A stretch of 64,000 nucleotides of DNA from Pseudoalteromonas rubra (GCF_005886805.2 NZ_CP045429.1:3504501-3568500); one strand, 5' to 3'; positions 33,819 to 43,388 are shown, counted from the first letter of the stretch. Program-made: numbers and translations. The notes: generated from the letters alone by a model not told the origin.

Positions 33819-34733
33819 TTAACGCCGGGATAAATGCACACCGGCCAGCATACAACGTACCGAGCCTCCGGCCAGTTCAATGGCAGACACCTCCAGCGGT
33901 AATAACGTCACGCATGATCCAAGCACAGCGATTTGCTCGGCTGTCAGCGCATCATACGCGGTTTGTGACAGCGCCAGTATGCGCCCGCTGTCTCCGTTTA
34001 ACTCCAGTGCATTACCACAAAACGCATTGATCTGAGCCTCACTCAACTCTATCAGCTTTTTACCGGCAAGCTGCAACCTTTGTTTAATTTCTGCACGCCG
34101 TCCTGGTTCGACTATCATCTCAAAGCCGCCCAACGCGTAGTCACTCCCCACGCACAACAGTACATTGGTATGATAGACAGGCACTCCCTCTTCACTGAGT
34201 GCATCGAACACCATAGGCTCAAAGTTAAAGTGACTGCAAAAGCGTTCCAGCACATGCGAATCGGTGCGTTTTGAGCGCGCGGTGTAGGCAACACGCTCAA
34301 TATGATCCAGCACCATCGCACCGGTGCCTTCCAAAAACAAGTCGTCATATTCCAGGCCAGAATAATCAATCACATCCTGCACCCGGTACTCACGTTTCAA
34401 TAGCTCTATAATGTCTGTTCGTCGCTCCCGGCGGCGGTTTTTAGCATACATGGGATAAATGGCAATTTGCCCGCCCGCATGAGTTGAAAACCAGTTGTTG
34501 GGGAACACTGAATCAGGCGTATCAGTGCCCAAATCTTCAAACAAGTGCACCCGCACACCCGCTTGTTCGAGCTGTTCAGCGACCCGAGATACCTGCTCGT
34601 AAGCCATCTGGCTGATATCACCATCAAACTGCTGAGCCTGAGATTGAAAGCTGTTATCGGCCCGGGTTTCTTCATTGGGCAAAAAACAGTGTGGCCGGAT
34701 CATCACAACGGCACTGGGGGCTTGTGGGAACAT
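33819..34733 (-). CDS. ctlX: citrulline hydrolase CtlX-like (amidinotransferase/DDAH superfamily)
   Basis: This 304-residue cytosolic protein has the guanidino-modifying-enzyme fold. It shows DSVFPNNWFSTH, FLEGTGAMVLDH (catalytic acidic region), PVYHTNVLLCVG (catalytic His) and a C-terminal nucleophile Cys294 in GGSVRCMLAG. The set matches the CtlX group, which hydrolyses citrulline to ornithine, carbon dioxide and ammonia; related DDAH enzymes act on methylarginines, so the exact substrate is inferred. No strong ribosome site precedes ATG 34733. It is the first gene of a likely operon with the AGCS symporter. Confidence 0.85.
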   Translation of the reverse strand: MFPQAPSAVVMIRPHCFLPNEETRADNSFQSQAQQFDGDISQMAYEQVSRVAEQLEQAGVRVHLFEDLGTDTPDSVFPNNWFSTHAGGQIAIYPMYAKNRRRERRTDIIELLKREYRVQDVIDYSGLEYDDLFLEGTGAMVLDHIERVAYTARSKRTDSHVLERFCSHFNFEPMVFDALSEEGVPVYHTNVLLCVGSDYALGGFEMIVEPGRRAEIKQRLQLAGKKLIELSEAQINAFCGNALELNGDSGRILALSQTAYDALTAEQIAVLGSCVTLLPLEVSAIELAGGSVRCMLAGVHLSRR

Positions 34734-34979
34734 AACTTAAATACCTCTAATACTGACACTAAAAACGTGCGCCGCTTTTATCCGTGAAAAAAGCAGGCAA
34801 ATGGCTTTGTACACACCAGCAAACAAACCAGGTGTATTAGCTAGACGTATAAACTACAGAATACTTTTTCACCAATTAACGTCCATAAAGAAAACAGCCG
34901 CAAAAACTATAGCAGTGATTTACTACCTTACCCAAAGCACATACACTAGGCGCTGGCTTTACGAATTCAGGAAGTAGTT

Positions 34980-36671
34980 ATGATCACGGTAGGTATCGAC
35001 TTAGGCACAACCAATAGTGCAGTCAGTTATTGGGATGGTGAAAAAAGTGTATTAATTCCAAACTCTCTGGGTGACTACCTGACCCCATCAGTAGTCGGGG
35101 TGGACAATAGCGGCGAGGTATTGGTAGGGAAAGCGGCCAAAGAGCGGCTGATCTCACACCCATTAAAAACCACGGCATTATTCAAACGCTATATGGGCAC
35201 ACAGCGCACTGTGACACTTGGAAAGCAGCATTATACCGCCGCTGAGCTATCATCACTGGTGCTTAAATCGCTAAAAGCCGATGCCGAAGCCCAATTATCA
35301 CAACCTGTTACACAGGCAGTGATCAGTGTACCTGCTTATTTCAATGACTATCAACGTAAAGCCACTAAACTGGCCGCAGAACTGGCCGGGCTGGAAGTGC
35401 TGAGACTGATCAACGAGCCCACAGCCGCGGCACTGGCATATGGTCTGCAATCGCAAGAAGATGACACCCATTATCTGATCCTGGATTTAGGTGGCGGTAC
35501 CTTTGATGTCACCATTCTTGAGTACTTCGATCGTGTCATGGAAGTCAAAGCATCGGCCGGTGACAACCATCTGGGCGGCGAAGACTTTACCGGTTTACTG
35601 ATCTCGGATTTTTTGCGTCAGCATCAGTTGGAGCCAGAACAGCTAAATGAGCACCAACAACAAAACCTGACCCGGCTTATCGACGAGTGCAAATGCGGTT
35701 TAAGCAGCGAAAAACACGCCCAGTTTGACATAGAACTCAGCAACCAGACCTTGCGCTATGAATTAACCGAAGAGAAGATGCGCGAAATCTGCCAGCCACT
35801 GCTCAATCGCTTACTGACCCCTATTGAACGGGCGTTTAACGATGCCGGACTATCTCCCTCAGACATAGATCATATAGTCATGGTGGGCGGCGCATCACGT
35901 ATGAATATTTACAAACAATGCCTGATCAAAGCACTAAAATGCTTCCCCACGACTCAGCTTGACCCGGATCTGGTGGTGGCACTCGGTGCTGGCATACAGG
36001 CCGGCCTGGTTGATAAAAATGAAGCACTCGATGATGTAGTATTGACGGATGTATCCGCCTTTAGTCTGGGCACTGGTACCCACAATGAACACGATAATGA
36101 TGGCAAGGTGGGCAACTACTTTACCCCCATTATTGAGCGCAATACGGTACTGCCATGCAGTAAAGAAAATACTTTCTTCCCTATCCATAAATCCCAGGAA
36201 CAACTGTTAATAACGGTTTATCAGGGGGAAAGCCGATATGTCAAAAACAACATCAAACTCGGCGAAATTGACGTACCATTGCCAAAGGCAGATAACATCG
36301 AAGACAAATTAGTCCGGGTACGCTTTACTTATGATGTTAGTGGCCTGCTGGAAGTGGACATTACCGTAGAACACACTCAGCAAACCATCAGCCAGACCTT
36401 TGAACAATCTTCCTCTGTGTTGTCGGACAAAGAAAAAGCCCAGCTGAAGGACAAAATGCAAAAACTCAAAGTCCACCCAAGAGACCAGCAGCGCAACCGC
36501 TTACTGATGGCTAAACTGGAACGTATCTATGAGCAAAGCCGTGCCCAGTACCGAGAACAAATTGCTGAGTTGATCACATTCTGGGAAGCCGCTTTAGGCT
36601 CTCAGGATAACCAGCGTATTGATCGGGCTTATGAGGAAATCACTCAGTTTTTAAAAGAGTTAGGTGAATAA
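34980..36671 (+). CDS. hscC: Hsp70-family chaperone HscC
   Basis: This 563-residue protein is close to the length of E. coli HscC (556) and shorter than DnaK. The ATPase domain shows GIDLGTTNSAVSYW at the N-terminus, NEPTAAALAYG near residue 145, LDLGGGTFDVTIL near 168 and MVGGASRM near 305. The substrate-binding domain and short helical lid occupy about residues 380-563. Hsp70s bind unfolded segments in an ATP cycle driven by J-proteins. The next gene, which overlaps or abuts the stop, encodes a J-domain protein with a C-terminal membrane anchor, as expected for an HscC partner. AGGAAG lies 6 bases before ATG 34980. Confidence 0.93.
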   Translation: MITVGIDLGTTNSAVSYWDGEKSVLIPNSLGDYLTPSVVGVDNSGEVLVGKAAKERLISHPLKTTALFKRYMGTQRTVTLGKQHYTAAELSSLVLKSLKADAEAQLSQPVTQAVISVPAYFNDYQRKATKLAAELAGLEVLRLINEPTAAALAYGLQSQEDDTHYLILDLGGGTFDVTILEYFDRVMEVKASAGDNHLGGEDFTGLLISDFLRQHQLEPEQLNEHQQQNLTRLIDECKCGLSSEKHAQFDIELSNQTLRYELTEEKMREICQPLLNRLLTPIERAFNDAGLSPSDIDHIVMVGGASRMNIYKQCLIKALKCFPTTQLDPDLVVALGAGIQAGLVDKNEALDDVVLTDVSAFSLGTGTHNEHDNDGKVGNYFTPIIERNTVLPCSKENTFFPIHKSQEQLLITVYQGESRYVKNNIKLGEIDVPLPKADNIEDKLVRVRFTYDVSGLLEVDITVEHTQQTISQTFEQSSSVLSDKEKAQLKDKMQKLKVHPRDQQRNRLLMAKLERIYEQSRAQYREQIAELITFWEAALGSQDNQRIDRAYEEITQFLKELGE

Positions 36672-36672
36672 A

Positions 36673-37416
36673 GTGACAGAAAATCCCTGGGAAGTACTGG
36701 GCATCGACCCCAGTGCAGACAAAAAAGCCATAAAACGTGCTTATACAAGTAAGCTCAAGTTGTGTAAACCCGATGAAGATCCAGAAGGGTTTCAGCAACT
36801 GCGTGCCGCCTATGACGCAGCACTGGCACATTTGGAGGCACAGCCCCAGCAACGTGTAAAGTTAAGCTCAGCAGACGAACAGCCGTCAGAACTCGCTGAA
36901 CCTGAAGCCGTCAAGCCAGAGGTTTTGCCGGACACAACCCCGGCGATGCACTTTGAAACACCCCAGGCACAACCCGGCACGCCGCCTCAGCTTAATTCGG
37001 AGCTGCAGGAGTTTGACACTGAATTAGCACAGCTGCTGGACAATTCATATCGCCGTAATCAACAAGGGGCCTGGCAGTTGCTTATTGAGCACCCAGTCTG
37101 TGTCGATTTACAAAGTCGTCGGGCCGCCTCGCACCGGATATTCCACAGCGTGCTGAACTATCAAAAGTCAGAACGCGCAGAAGTCACTCCTCTGGACATA
37201 GAAGTGTTGGTATTTCTGAACCTGCACTTTGACTGGGCGGAAGATCAAGAGCTGGAGCAACAGGTGGGCCATCCCGACTTTTACAATATGACCCACAAAG
37301 AGATGCCAGAACCAGAGGTCCGCATCGAGCCGGTGGGTGATACCAGCAACATTGCCAACCTGTTTATTGGCCTGACCATACTCTGTGCCCTTGGCCTGAT
37401 CATGATTTCTATCTAG
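36673..37416 (+). CDS. J-domain protein with C-terminal membrane anchor, HscC partner
   Basis: The GTG at 36673 (AGGTGA 5 bases upstream) gives 247 residues; a GTG at 36664 overlaps the hscC stop and is possible. Residues 4-55 form a J-domain: NPWEVLGIDPSADKKAIKRA, then LKLCKPDEDPEGFQQLRAAY. The usual His-Pro-Asp motif is Lys32-Pro33-Asp34, so the histidine is replaced. An acidic, Pro-rich linker, a helical domain (about 115-200) and a single C-terminal transmembrane helix (NIANLFIGLTILCALGLIMI) follow. It probably recruits HscC to the inner membrane. The stop overlaps the stop of the convergent transporter gene. Confidence 0.85.
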   Translation: MTENPWEVLGIDPSADKKAIKRAYTSKLKLCKPDEDPEGFQQLRAAYDAALAHLEAQPQQRVKLSSADEQPSELAEPEAVKPEVLPDTTPAMHFETPQAQPGTPPQLNSELQEFDTELAQLLDNSYRRNQQGAWQLLIEHPVCVDLQSRRAASHRIFHSVLNYQKSERAEVTPLDIEVLVFLNLHFDWAEDQELEQQVGHPDFYNMTHKEMPEPEVRIEPVGDTSNIANLFIGLTILCALGLIMISI

Positions 37417-38369
37417 GCATCTGACACCTCAGCGCTCTGCTCCACTGACTGAGAAGACAGGCTGCGACTACGTCTGCGCCACCAGGTCGCCAGCACAGAG
37501 CCGCTGACATTGTGCCAAATTGAAAACAAGGTACCGGCCAATGCACTGGCGGGGGCAAAAAACTTCATCGCCAGTGCAACCGCCAGTCCGGAATTTTGCA
37601 ACCCCACTTCCAGAGCAATCGTACGGCAACTCGTTTCAGGCAGACCCAGCCGCTTCGCCACCAGATACCCTAGCGACAAGCCAGTCGTATTATGTAGCAC
37701 CACCGCCAACGCAACAATTGGCCCAATGGTTGGTAAGGTTGCCGCATTTAATGCCACGACAATCGCGATGATCAGCACGATTGCGGCCACTGAAAATAAT
37801 GGTAAAAGCGGAACAAGCCGTTGAATAGAGGCACTGAAAAAATAATTCAGAAGTACACCTGTTAGCACAGGGAACAACACAATCTTTAGTAAATTCAGCA
37901 TCATGCCTGCCAATGGAATATCAACTACCTGACCTGCCAGCAACTCAACCAGCAGTGGCGTCAGCACCACCCCTGCAAGGGTACTCATGGCCGTCATGGA
38001 AATAGACAAGGCTACATCACCTTTGGCCAAAAAACACATCACGTTGCTAGCCGTGCCACCTGCGACACAGCCGACCAATACCATGCCTAAAGTCAGATCT
38101 GCATCAAACTGAAACAACAAAGCAATCAGTAAAGCGACCAATGGCATCACGCTAAACTGCAACACCAGGCCTATCAGTACCGCCTTAGGTTGATTCAGTA
38201 CATGACGAAAGTCCGCCGGTGTCAGAGTTAACCCCATCGTCAACATAATAAATGCGAGTAAAGGAATGATGGAGGCCTTTAAAGCGACAAAGGGCTCAGG
38301 TGTATAAAATGCAAAAGCACTGAGCAAAATCGCCCAGAGTGGAAACAGTTGGATGATAAAACGCAACAT
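37413..38369 (-). CDS. bile acid:sodium symporter family (BASS) transporter
   Basis: This 318-residue inner-membrane protein has about 10 transmembrane helices. It shows the BASS motifs MLTMGLTLTPADFRHV, VGCVAGGTASNVMCFLAKGD and ALEVGLQNSGLAVALA, the last two matching the Na+-binding crossover regions. Bacterial members import organic anions such as pantothenate, pyruvate or keto acids with Na+. The substrate here is not known. A basic C-terminal tail ends the protein. The stop overlaps the J-domain gene stop (CTAG at 37413-37416). Confidence 0.9.
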   Translation of the reverse strand: MLRFIIQLFPLWAILLSAFAFYTPEPFVALKASIIPLLAFIMLTMGLTLTPADFRHVLNQPKAVLIGLVLQFSVMPLVALLIALLFQFDADLTLGMVLVGCVAGGTASNVMCFLAKGDVALSISMTAMSTLAGVVLTPLLVELLAGQVVDIPLAGMMLNLLKIVLFPVLTGVLLNYFFSASIQRLVPLLPLFSVAAIVLIIAIVVALNAATLPTIGPIVALAVVLHNTTGLSLGYLVAKRLGLPETSCRTIALEVGLQNSGLAVALAMKFFAPASALAGTLFSIWHNVSGSVLATWWRRRSRSLSSQSVEQSAEVSDA

Positions 38370-38511
38370 ATAGGGCGCTCAGTATGGCAATCAAGATGAC
38401 TCAGTTATACCGTAATTGACCGGGAAAACAAATCCTGCCTCTGTGGCTCGTTTTTTATCACCTATATGATAAGGTTAGGTCCTGTATCGTGGATTTATGC
38501 GAAGGACTGAC

Positions 38512-39504
38512 ATGGCCGAGTACCGCTTTTTATCTTATCGTTTTGATTGCCAGACTCATACACTAAAACAAGGAAAACAACCTCTGGAGCTGCGCCCCAA
38601 AGCAGCCAAAGTACTGAGTTATTTGCTGCAACATGCCAATACAGTGGTCTCCAAACAGGAGATAATCGAAGCCGTATGGGGTCATCCTCATGTGCAGGAG
38701 CATCGCCTGTTTCAGCTGATCAGTGAACTCAGAAAGCTGGCCCCCGAACAAGACCTGATCCGCACCTACCCTAATCAGGGTTACAGCTGGCAGGTAAAAA
38801 CCAAAGTGGTTTTGCCGCCCTCGCGTAACCGGGTTGCCCTGGCGGCCTCCTTGCTCCTGTCTGTTAGCGTCGCCAGCGGCGCTTATCTAAACAGTCAGCC
38901 TGCGTCCACCAGCACACCGACGCTACTGCCAGCCTTGTCGGCATACCACAAAGCCATCGTGGCTTTTGAGCACCAGAAGTACCCGCAGGCGCAGCAATGG
39001 CTGACTTTCAGTTTACAAGAAAATCCAGAGTCAATTGAGGCCCAATTGCTGCTGGCCGAAACCTTATTACAAATGAATGAAACAGCGCAGGCACAGCACT
39101 ATGCCAGTCAGGTAGTTCAGCACACGGCGGTTAATAGCTATTACTTTTCACAAGCGTCAGATCTGCTCAGCCGGCTCTCTGTCAGTCAGGCGCGCTTCTC
39201 CGAGGCGCTAAACTTTGCCATTCAGGGACAGCAGGCCATCGATCAGCAAGCAATTTGCAGCGCAGTGGTCATGCGACAGCGCATCGCCGATTTGATCGTC
39301 GCGCAACCGGAATCGTTACAGTCTGCAACACTGCACAGTGCAACAGCACAACTCACTCACGGCTCTGCGCCTACACACACAGCGCAAAACATCGACTCGC
39401 AGCAGTCCGAACTGTGCAAACAGCTCACCCAGCCTGGGCCAACTTCGAAGCGACTGTGCACACCGTCCAGCGGTGTTCACATAGGTCGAGAGAGGCTTGC
39501 TTAA
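38512..39504 (+). CDS. CadC/ToxR-like winged-helix regulator with TPR tail
   Basis: ATG 38512 is favoured because GAAGGA lies 8 bases upstream (an ATG at 38497 overlaps that site). The 330-residue product has an OmpR-type winged helix (about residues 5-95, with LRPKAAKVLSYLLQHANTVV and PNQGYSWQV), one transmembrane helix (about 108-125) and TPR-like helices (KAIVAFEHQKYPQAQQWLTF). The C-terminus after about residue 300 is Ser/Thr-rich and basic, with no pattern I recognise; a frameshifted or worn end is possible. It may regulate the neighbouring DsbC-like and kinase genes, which is inference. Confidence 0.8.
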   Translation: MAEYRFLSYRFDCQTHTLKQGKQPLELRPKAAKVLSYLLQHANTVVSKQEIIEAVWGHPHVQEHRLFQLISELRKLAPEQDLIRTYPNQGYSWQVKTKVVLPPSRNRVALAASLLLSVSVASGAYLNSQPASTSTPTLLPALSAYHKAIVAFEHQKYPQAQQWLTFSLQENPESIEAQLLLAETLLQMNETAQAQHYASQVVQHTAVNSYYFSQASDLLSRLSVSQARFSEALNFAIQGQQAIDQQAICSAVVMRQRIADLIVAQPESLQSATLHSATAQLTHGSAPTHTAQNIDSQQSELCKQLTQPGPTSKRLCTPSSGVHIGRERLA

Positions 39505-39622
39505 CCAATTGATTTAATTGCTTTGATAGAAGTTTATAGGTCATTTTAAGGCGAATTTAAAAGCCATTACCAGCCAGCTTAGTTATAACCGGGGCATCTT
39601 TTTTGTCAGCTGGATATTTACT

Positions 39623-40378
39623 ATGACCTTGTCTACTTCTCTTTCAACGTTTCTGCTTGGCACAGCATTACTGAGTGCCTCTCCTTTGGCCGCAGAGCCA
39701 ACCCCCCCCACGACAGCCAAAGCAGGCTCCCCAAAAGAAAAAGCAAAAAATAAATTACGCGCACTGGTTGGGACAAACATCGATTTTGAACTGCACCCTT
39801 ACTCAGATGACTTCTTTCGCCTGACACTCGGCAATGAACACCTGCTGTTGTCAAAAGATGGCAATTACCTGTTCAGTGGTCGTGTTATTGATGTGCGCAA
39901 TCGGGTTGATCACATCGCCAAAATACAACAAATTGCCAATCAACAAAAAATGGCTGATGTGCCTTATGAGCAATTATTAACCTACCCGGCACAGGATGAA
40001 AAATACCGCATCACAGTGTTCACCGACATCGACTGCCCCTACTGCCGTAAATTTCACAAGGAACTACCTGCGCTTAATCAACAGGGCGTTACGGTCCATT
40101 ATGTGATGATACCCAGAGGCCGAGCAGGCAGCCCTGCCTACCAAAAAACGGCAGCAACGCTCTGCGCTGAGCGACCTAATCAGGCTATGGATGCCGCAAT
40201 GCGCAGTACACCAGCGCCTCTAGAAAACACAGAGTGTGAACACTCGCTGGATACCCAGGTTTCACTGGCGCAACAGTTTGGGTTTCAGTCGACACCGACT
40301 ATCCTGCTACCCAATGGTGAAGCGGTCCCGGGTTACGTACCAGCCAGAGAACTGGTGGCGCGGCTGGCGCAGCGCTAG
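39623..40378 (+). CDS. periplasmic DsbC-like disulfide isomerase
   Basis: This 251-residue protein has a signal peptide (about residues 1-24, ending PLAAE). An N-terminal cystatin-like dimerisation region spans roughly residues 45-110 and contains LLLSKDGNYLFSGRVIDV. A thioredoxin-fold domain follows with the active site Cys138-Pro-Tyr-Cys141 in FTDIDCPYCRKFH and the cis-proline in FQSTPTILLPNG. This is the DsbC/DsbG layout, so it probably reshuffles disulfides in secreted proteins and is kept reduced by DsbD. Two further cysteines (LCAERP and NTECEHS) are usual for DsbC. It lies upstream of the kinase gene on the same strand. Confidence 0.88.
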   Translation: MTLSTSLSTFLLGTALLSASPLAAEPTPPTTAKAGSPKEKAKNKLRALVGTNIDFELHPYSDDFFRLTLGNEHLLLSKDGNYLFSGRVIDVRNRVDHIAKIQQIANQQKMADVPYEQLLTYPAQDEKYRITVFTDIDCPYCRKFHKELPALNQQGVTVHYVMIPRGRAGSPAYQKTAATLCAERPNQAMDAAMRSTPAPLENTECEHSLDTQVSLAQQFGFQSTPTILLPNGEAVPGYVPARELVARLAQR

Positions 40379-40510
40379 CCCTGGCTCTGCCACTCTGAAA
40401 GGCAGTGTAATTGGCATTCCGACACAAACGGGTTATTATTCAATCATTCATAGTGGCCCTTGCCAGATCCAAATGGCGCGAGAAATACGGGTAGTACGAT
40501 CGGAAGTTCG

Positions 40511-42742
40511 ATGTTAATGATGCGCTTACAGAGCCTGTTCAGGCTAGGATACCGAGGCTTAATTCGCTACACCTTGCTGGCGTTGCTATTGTGCTCCTCT
40601 GTGGCTCAGGCGTTTTCCATTACAGAGGCAAAACGCCAACTGGACGACGCGCAAAACCTCAGAAGCGGCTCACCTCAGTCTGCGATCAGGTCGCTGGCCC
40701 AACTCGCGGATGAGCCGGCACTGAAGTCGTATCCGGAGGAGTATTACGAAACGTTAATGGCGCTGGCTCACACCCTGATCAGTCAGGGCGACTACGATAA
40801 AGCGCAACAGCGTAGTGAACAACTACAGCACTTCGCCATCGCGCAAGGCAATCCCTACCACCACGCCTATTCCTTTTTGTTATTGGGATTTATTGCGGAC
40901 AACCAAAGCCGATTTGATCAGGCCCAAGCCTATTATAACAATGCGCTCGACACCGCGATTGATGCCAATGATAACGAAATGATTGCCCAATCATATGAGC
41001 GCATTTCTGCGGTACTACGGCGCCAGGACAAGTACATCGAAGCACTGAAAGTAGCTCAGAAGTCCATCAATGTACTCAGTATTCTGGGAGAAACTGAAGT
41101 CTACGCCAGAGCGCTGGTTAACCTGGGGATTATTCAGACCGCACTGGGGGATCATGAGAGTGCGCTGGAAACCTTCACCCGCTCTTTTGAGCTCAGCCGT
41201 GAGCTGAGTTTTGACAAAGGTATCGCCGACTCCATTTATGAATCTGGCGTGGTGTATCAGCGCATGGAAAACTACCCGGCCGCGCTGAAGCATTTTAAGA
41301 TGGCGCATGAACTCGATGAAAAATCGGGTAACCTGATGGATATAGGCAACAGTGCTATGCGCAGCGGGTTTATGGCACTCGAGACCGGCGACCTGAAAGA
41401 AGCAGAATACTTCGCAACCAAGTCACAAAAGCTCTATACACAGATAGACTCAAAAAGTGGCCTGACTCGCAGTTACAACCTGCAAGCCCGGATAGCACTC
41501 AAATCGGAGCAAACAGCACTGGCAACAGAGTATGTGGAGCAATCGCTGGAGATTGCCAATAGTTATAACCTGACCGGCTATTTAGTTGCTTCTCAGCTGA
41601 CTCAGGCACACATCGCTGCGGCCTCACAAAATCACGAGACAACACTTGAGCGGGCCCATCAAGCCCTTGCCACAGCAACGCTGATTAATGACAAAGACGG
41701 CCAAATCAAATCCTATCAACTGCTGGCAGACACTTACCAGGCTATCAAGGATCCGCAAAATGCCCTCGACGCACACCTGAAATTCACCCAACTCAGAGAT
41801 GACCTGGGCAACAGTCAGCACAACCTGACACTGGCCGCATTGCAAAGCCGGGTTGAATTTATTCGCAAACAACAAGAAATCGAAACACTCAATCTCGACC
41901 GGGCATTGAAGGACACCCAACTCAGAGAGCGGGAGTGGCAACTCAAGGCATGGTGGTTCGGCACAGCTGGGGTGTTTATGCTGGTGCTCGCGATTGGTTA
42001 TCGGCAAGTCAAAAAACGTAAACTGGCTGCCGAGCGCGCGGCCCTGCTGCAAGAAGTGGTCGACAAGAAAAATGCAATGCTGGCAGATGTCTCTCACGAG
42101 ATCCGCACACCGCTTACGGCACTGCAACTGCAGGTTGAAGCCTTACAATTTAATATCGCCCAGGACGTCGACGCTTCATACAATACGATCAATCGTAAAT
42201 TGTCAGATATTAACCGTCTGATCTCAGACATTCACCAGCTGGCCATGGCCGATTCACAGAGCCTGTATCTCAATCTGGTGCAGTGTAACCTCACCGAAGT
42301 GATGACACTCTGGGAGCAGGAGTTTGCTCAATTCTCGCAAGGAAAAGGCTTTGATTGGGAAGCCAGTATTCAGCTAACCGGCGCAGTGACCGTGAGTTGG
42401 GACATGGATCGCATTAAGCAGGTACTCACAAACTTAATCGCCAACAGCACCTTGTACACCGACAAGCCTGGTAAGCAGCGGCTCAAGGTCTGGCAACAGC
42501 ATAAGAAAATACACATTACCCTGGAAGACACTGCTCCGGGCGTGATTGATGAACACCTGAGCGAAATATTCGAGCGATTGTTCCGGGTAGAAAAGTCCCG
42601 GAGCAGGCGTACCGGCGGCTCGGGTCTGGGCCTGGCCATCTGTAAAAGCCTGATTGAAGCACATCATGGTAAAATTGTGGCCCAGCATAGTGAGCTGGGC
42701 GGATTGAAAATCGTGATAGTGCTCCCGACAGAGGTTAACTAA
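40511..42742 (+). CDS. sensor histidine kinase with TPR sensor region
   Basis: The protein from ATG 40511 has 743 residues. It has an N-terminal hydrophobic signal/anchor (about residues 17-35) and a long extracytoplasmic TPR array, about residues 60-430, with typical units such as ALVNLGIIQTALGDHESALE. A coiled coil and a second transmembrane helix (WWFGTAGVFMLVLAIGY) follow. A HisKA domain carries the phospho-accepting His in DVSHEIRTPL, and an ATPase domain shows an N-box (QVLTNLIANS), DTAPGV in the G1 position, FERLFRVE and GGSGLGLAI. G1 is DxAPG rather than the usual DxGPG. No response regulator adjoins it. The stop overlaps that of the convergent ABM gene. Confidence 0.9.
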   Translation: MLMMRLQSLFRLGYRGLIRYTLLALLLCSSVAQAFSITEAKRQLDDAQNLRSGSPQSAIRSLAQLADEPALKSYPEEYYETLMALAHTLISQGDYDKAQQRSEQLQHFAIAQGNPYHHAYSFLLLGFIADNQSRFDQAQAYYNNALDTAIDANDNEMIAQSYERISAVLRRQDKYIEALKVAQKSINVLSILGETEVYARALVNLGIIQTALGDHESALETFTRSFELSRELSFDKGIADSIYESGVVYQRMENYPAALKHFKMAHELDEKSGNLMDIGNSAMRSGFMALETGDLKEAEYFATKSQKLYTQIDSKSGLTRSYNLQARIALKSEQTALATEYVEQSLEIANSYNLTGYLVASQLTQAHIAAASQNHETTLERAHQALATATLINDKDGQIKSYQLLADTYQAIKDPQNALDAHLKFTQLRDDLGNSQHNLTLAALQSRVEFIRKQQEIETLNLDRALKDTQLREREWQLKAWWFGTAGVFMLVLAIGYRQVKKRKLAAERAALLQEVVDKKNAMLADVSHEIRTPLTALQLQVEALQFNIAQDVDASYNTINRKLSDINRLISDIHQLAMADSQSLYLNLVQCNLTEVMTLWEQEFAQFSQGKGFDWEASIQLTGAVTVSWDMDRIKQVLTNLIANSTLYTDKPGKQRLKVWQQHKKIHITLEDTAPGVIDEHLSEIFERLFRVEKSRSRRTGGSGLGLAICKSLIEAHHGKIVAQHSELGGLKIVIVLPTEVN

Positions 42743-43059
42743 GGCGCTTGCTCCCGGTCTTGACTGCCATAATCGCGCACTACTTGGGCGACCCGAATAC
42801 GGTAGTGCTGAAACATGCGCTGTCTACCCTGCTGCTGCGCCGCCCGATGCTCCTCCTGCATTCGCCACTGCAGTACAGCCGCTTCATCCCGCCAAAATGA
42901 CAATGAGAGCAACTGTTCAGGGTTGTTCAGACTTTGATACCGCTCAATTGATATAAATCCGTCGATGTTTTGCAGGCTGGGCTTAAGATCTGCCGCGATA
43001 TCCAGATAGGCCTGTCGCTTGGTCTGGTGAGGCATTACCTCAAAGATAACGGCTATCAC
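42739..43059 (-). CDS. antibiotic-biosynthesis-monooxygenase (ABM) domain protein
   Basis: This 106-residue protein shows the dimeric alpha-beta barrel pattern of ABM proteins: IAVIFEVMPHQTKRQAYLDI, IDGFISIERYQSL, LLSLSFWRDEAAVLQWR and HRAAQQQGRQRMF. Family members include cofactor-free oxygenases and haem-degrading enzymes, but many are uncharacterised. Its GTG start overlaps the stop of the upstream NIPSNAP gene by 4 bases (GTGA), so the two are translationally coupled. The stop overlaps that of the convergent kinase gene. Confidence 0.85.
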   Translation of the reverse strand: MIAVIFEVMPHQTKRQAYLDIAADLKPSLQNIDGFISIERYQSLNNPEQLLSLSFWRDEAAVLQWRMQEEHRAAQQQGRQRMFQHYRIRVAQVVRDYGSQDREQAP

Positions 43060-43388
43060 AATGCATTCACTCCTTGCAGATAAGTTTGTTCAATACAGGA
43101 TAAGAAACTGCGCTTTTCCTGCAAAATAAAGCCTGCTTCTAGGGCAAAGAGAAAATTGGCCCGTCCTTGTTGATTCGCTTTCAGGCGCACACGGTACGCC
43201 TCATATTCAGCCAGGCTGGTAAAGCTGATCAGGCCATAAGCAACAAAATTAGTGCCCTCATAAGGCGCAAAATAGCCAACCAGTTCACCACCACATCTCG
43301 GGATGATCTCACCCCAATTGCGGGCATATTGCTCAAACAAGTCCAGCTTACCCGGGTCAATCCGATACTCAATAAAACAAGTGATCAT
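43056..43388 (-). CDS. NIPSNAP-family protein
   Basis: ATG 43388 (110 residues) is preceded by GAGGAG and is preferred to a longer frame from 43436. The product has the NIPSNAP/dimeric alpha-beta-barrel pattern: ITCFIEYRIDPGKLDLFEQY, GELVGYFAPYEGTNFVAYGL, and FTSLAEYEAYRVRLKA with a final helix. NIPSNAP proteins are small ferredoxin-like-fold proteins of uncertain function. The gene is coupled to the ABM gene. It is divergent from an ArsR-type regulator that probably controls both. Confidence 0.87.
   Translation of the reverse strand: MITCFIEYRIDPGKLDLFEQYARNWGEIIPRCGGELVGYFAPYEGTNFVAYGLISFTSLAEYEAYRVRLKANQQGRANFLFALEAGFILQEKRSFLSCIEQTYLQGVNAL

Noticed and set aside
39255..39512. 85-codon frame overlapping the 3' end of the winged-helix regulator gene, as evidence of a frameshift
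   Set aside because: The product has no TPR-like pattern that would continue the regulator, so a frameshift cannot be argued from sequence alone.
39536..39600. TAGGTCATTTTAAGGCGAA resembling the MITE inner left end
   Set aside because: Only a short stretch matches loosely and neither terminal repeat is present.
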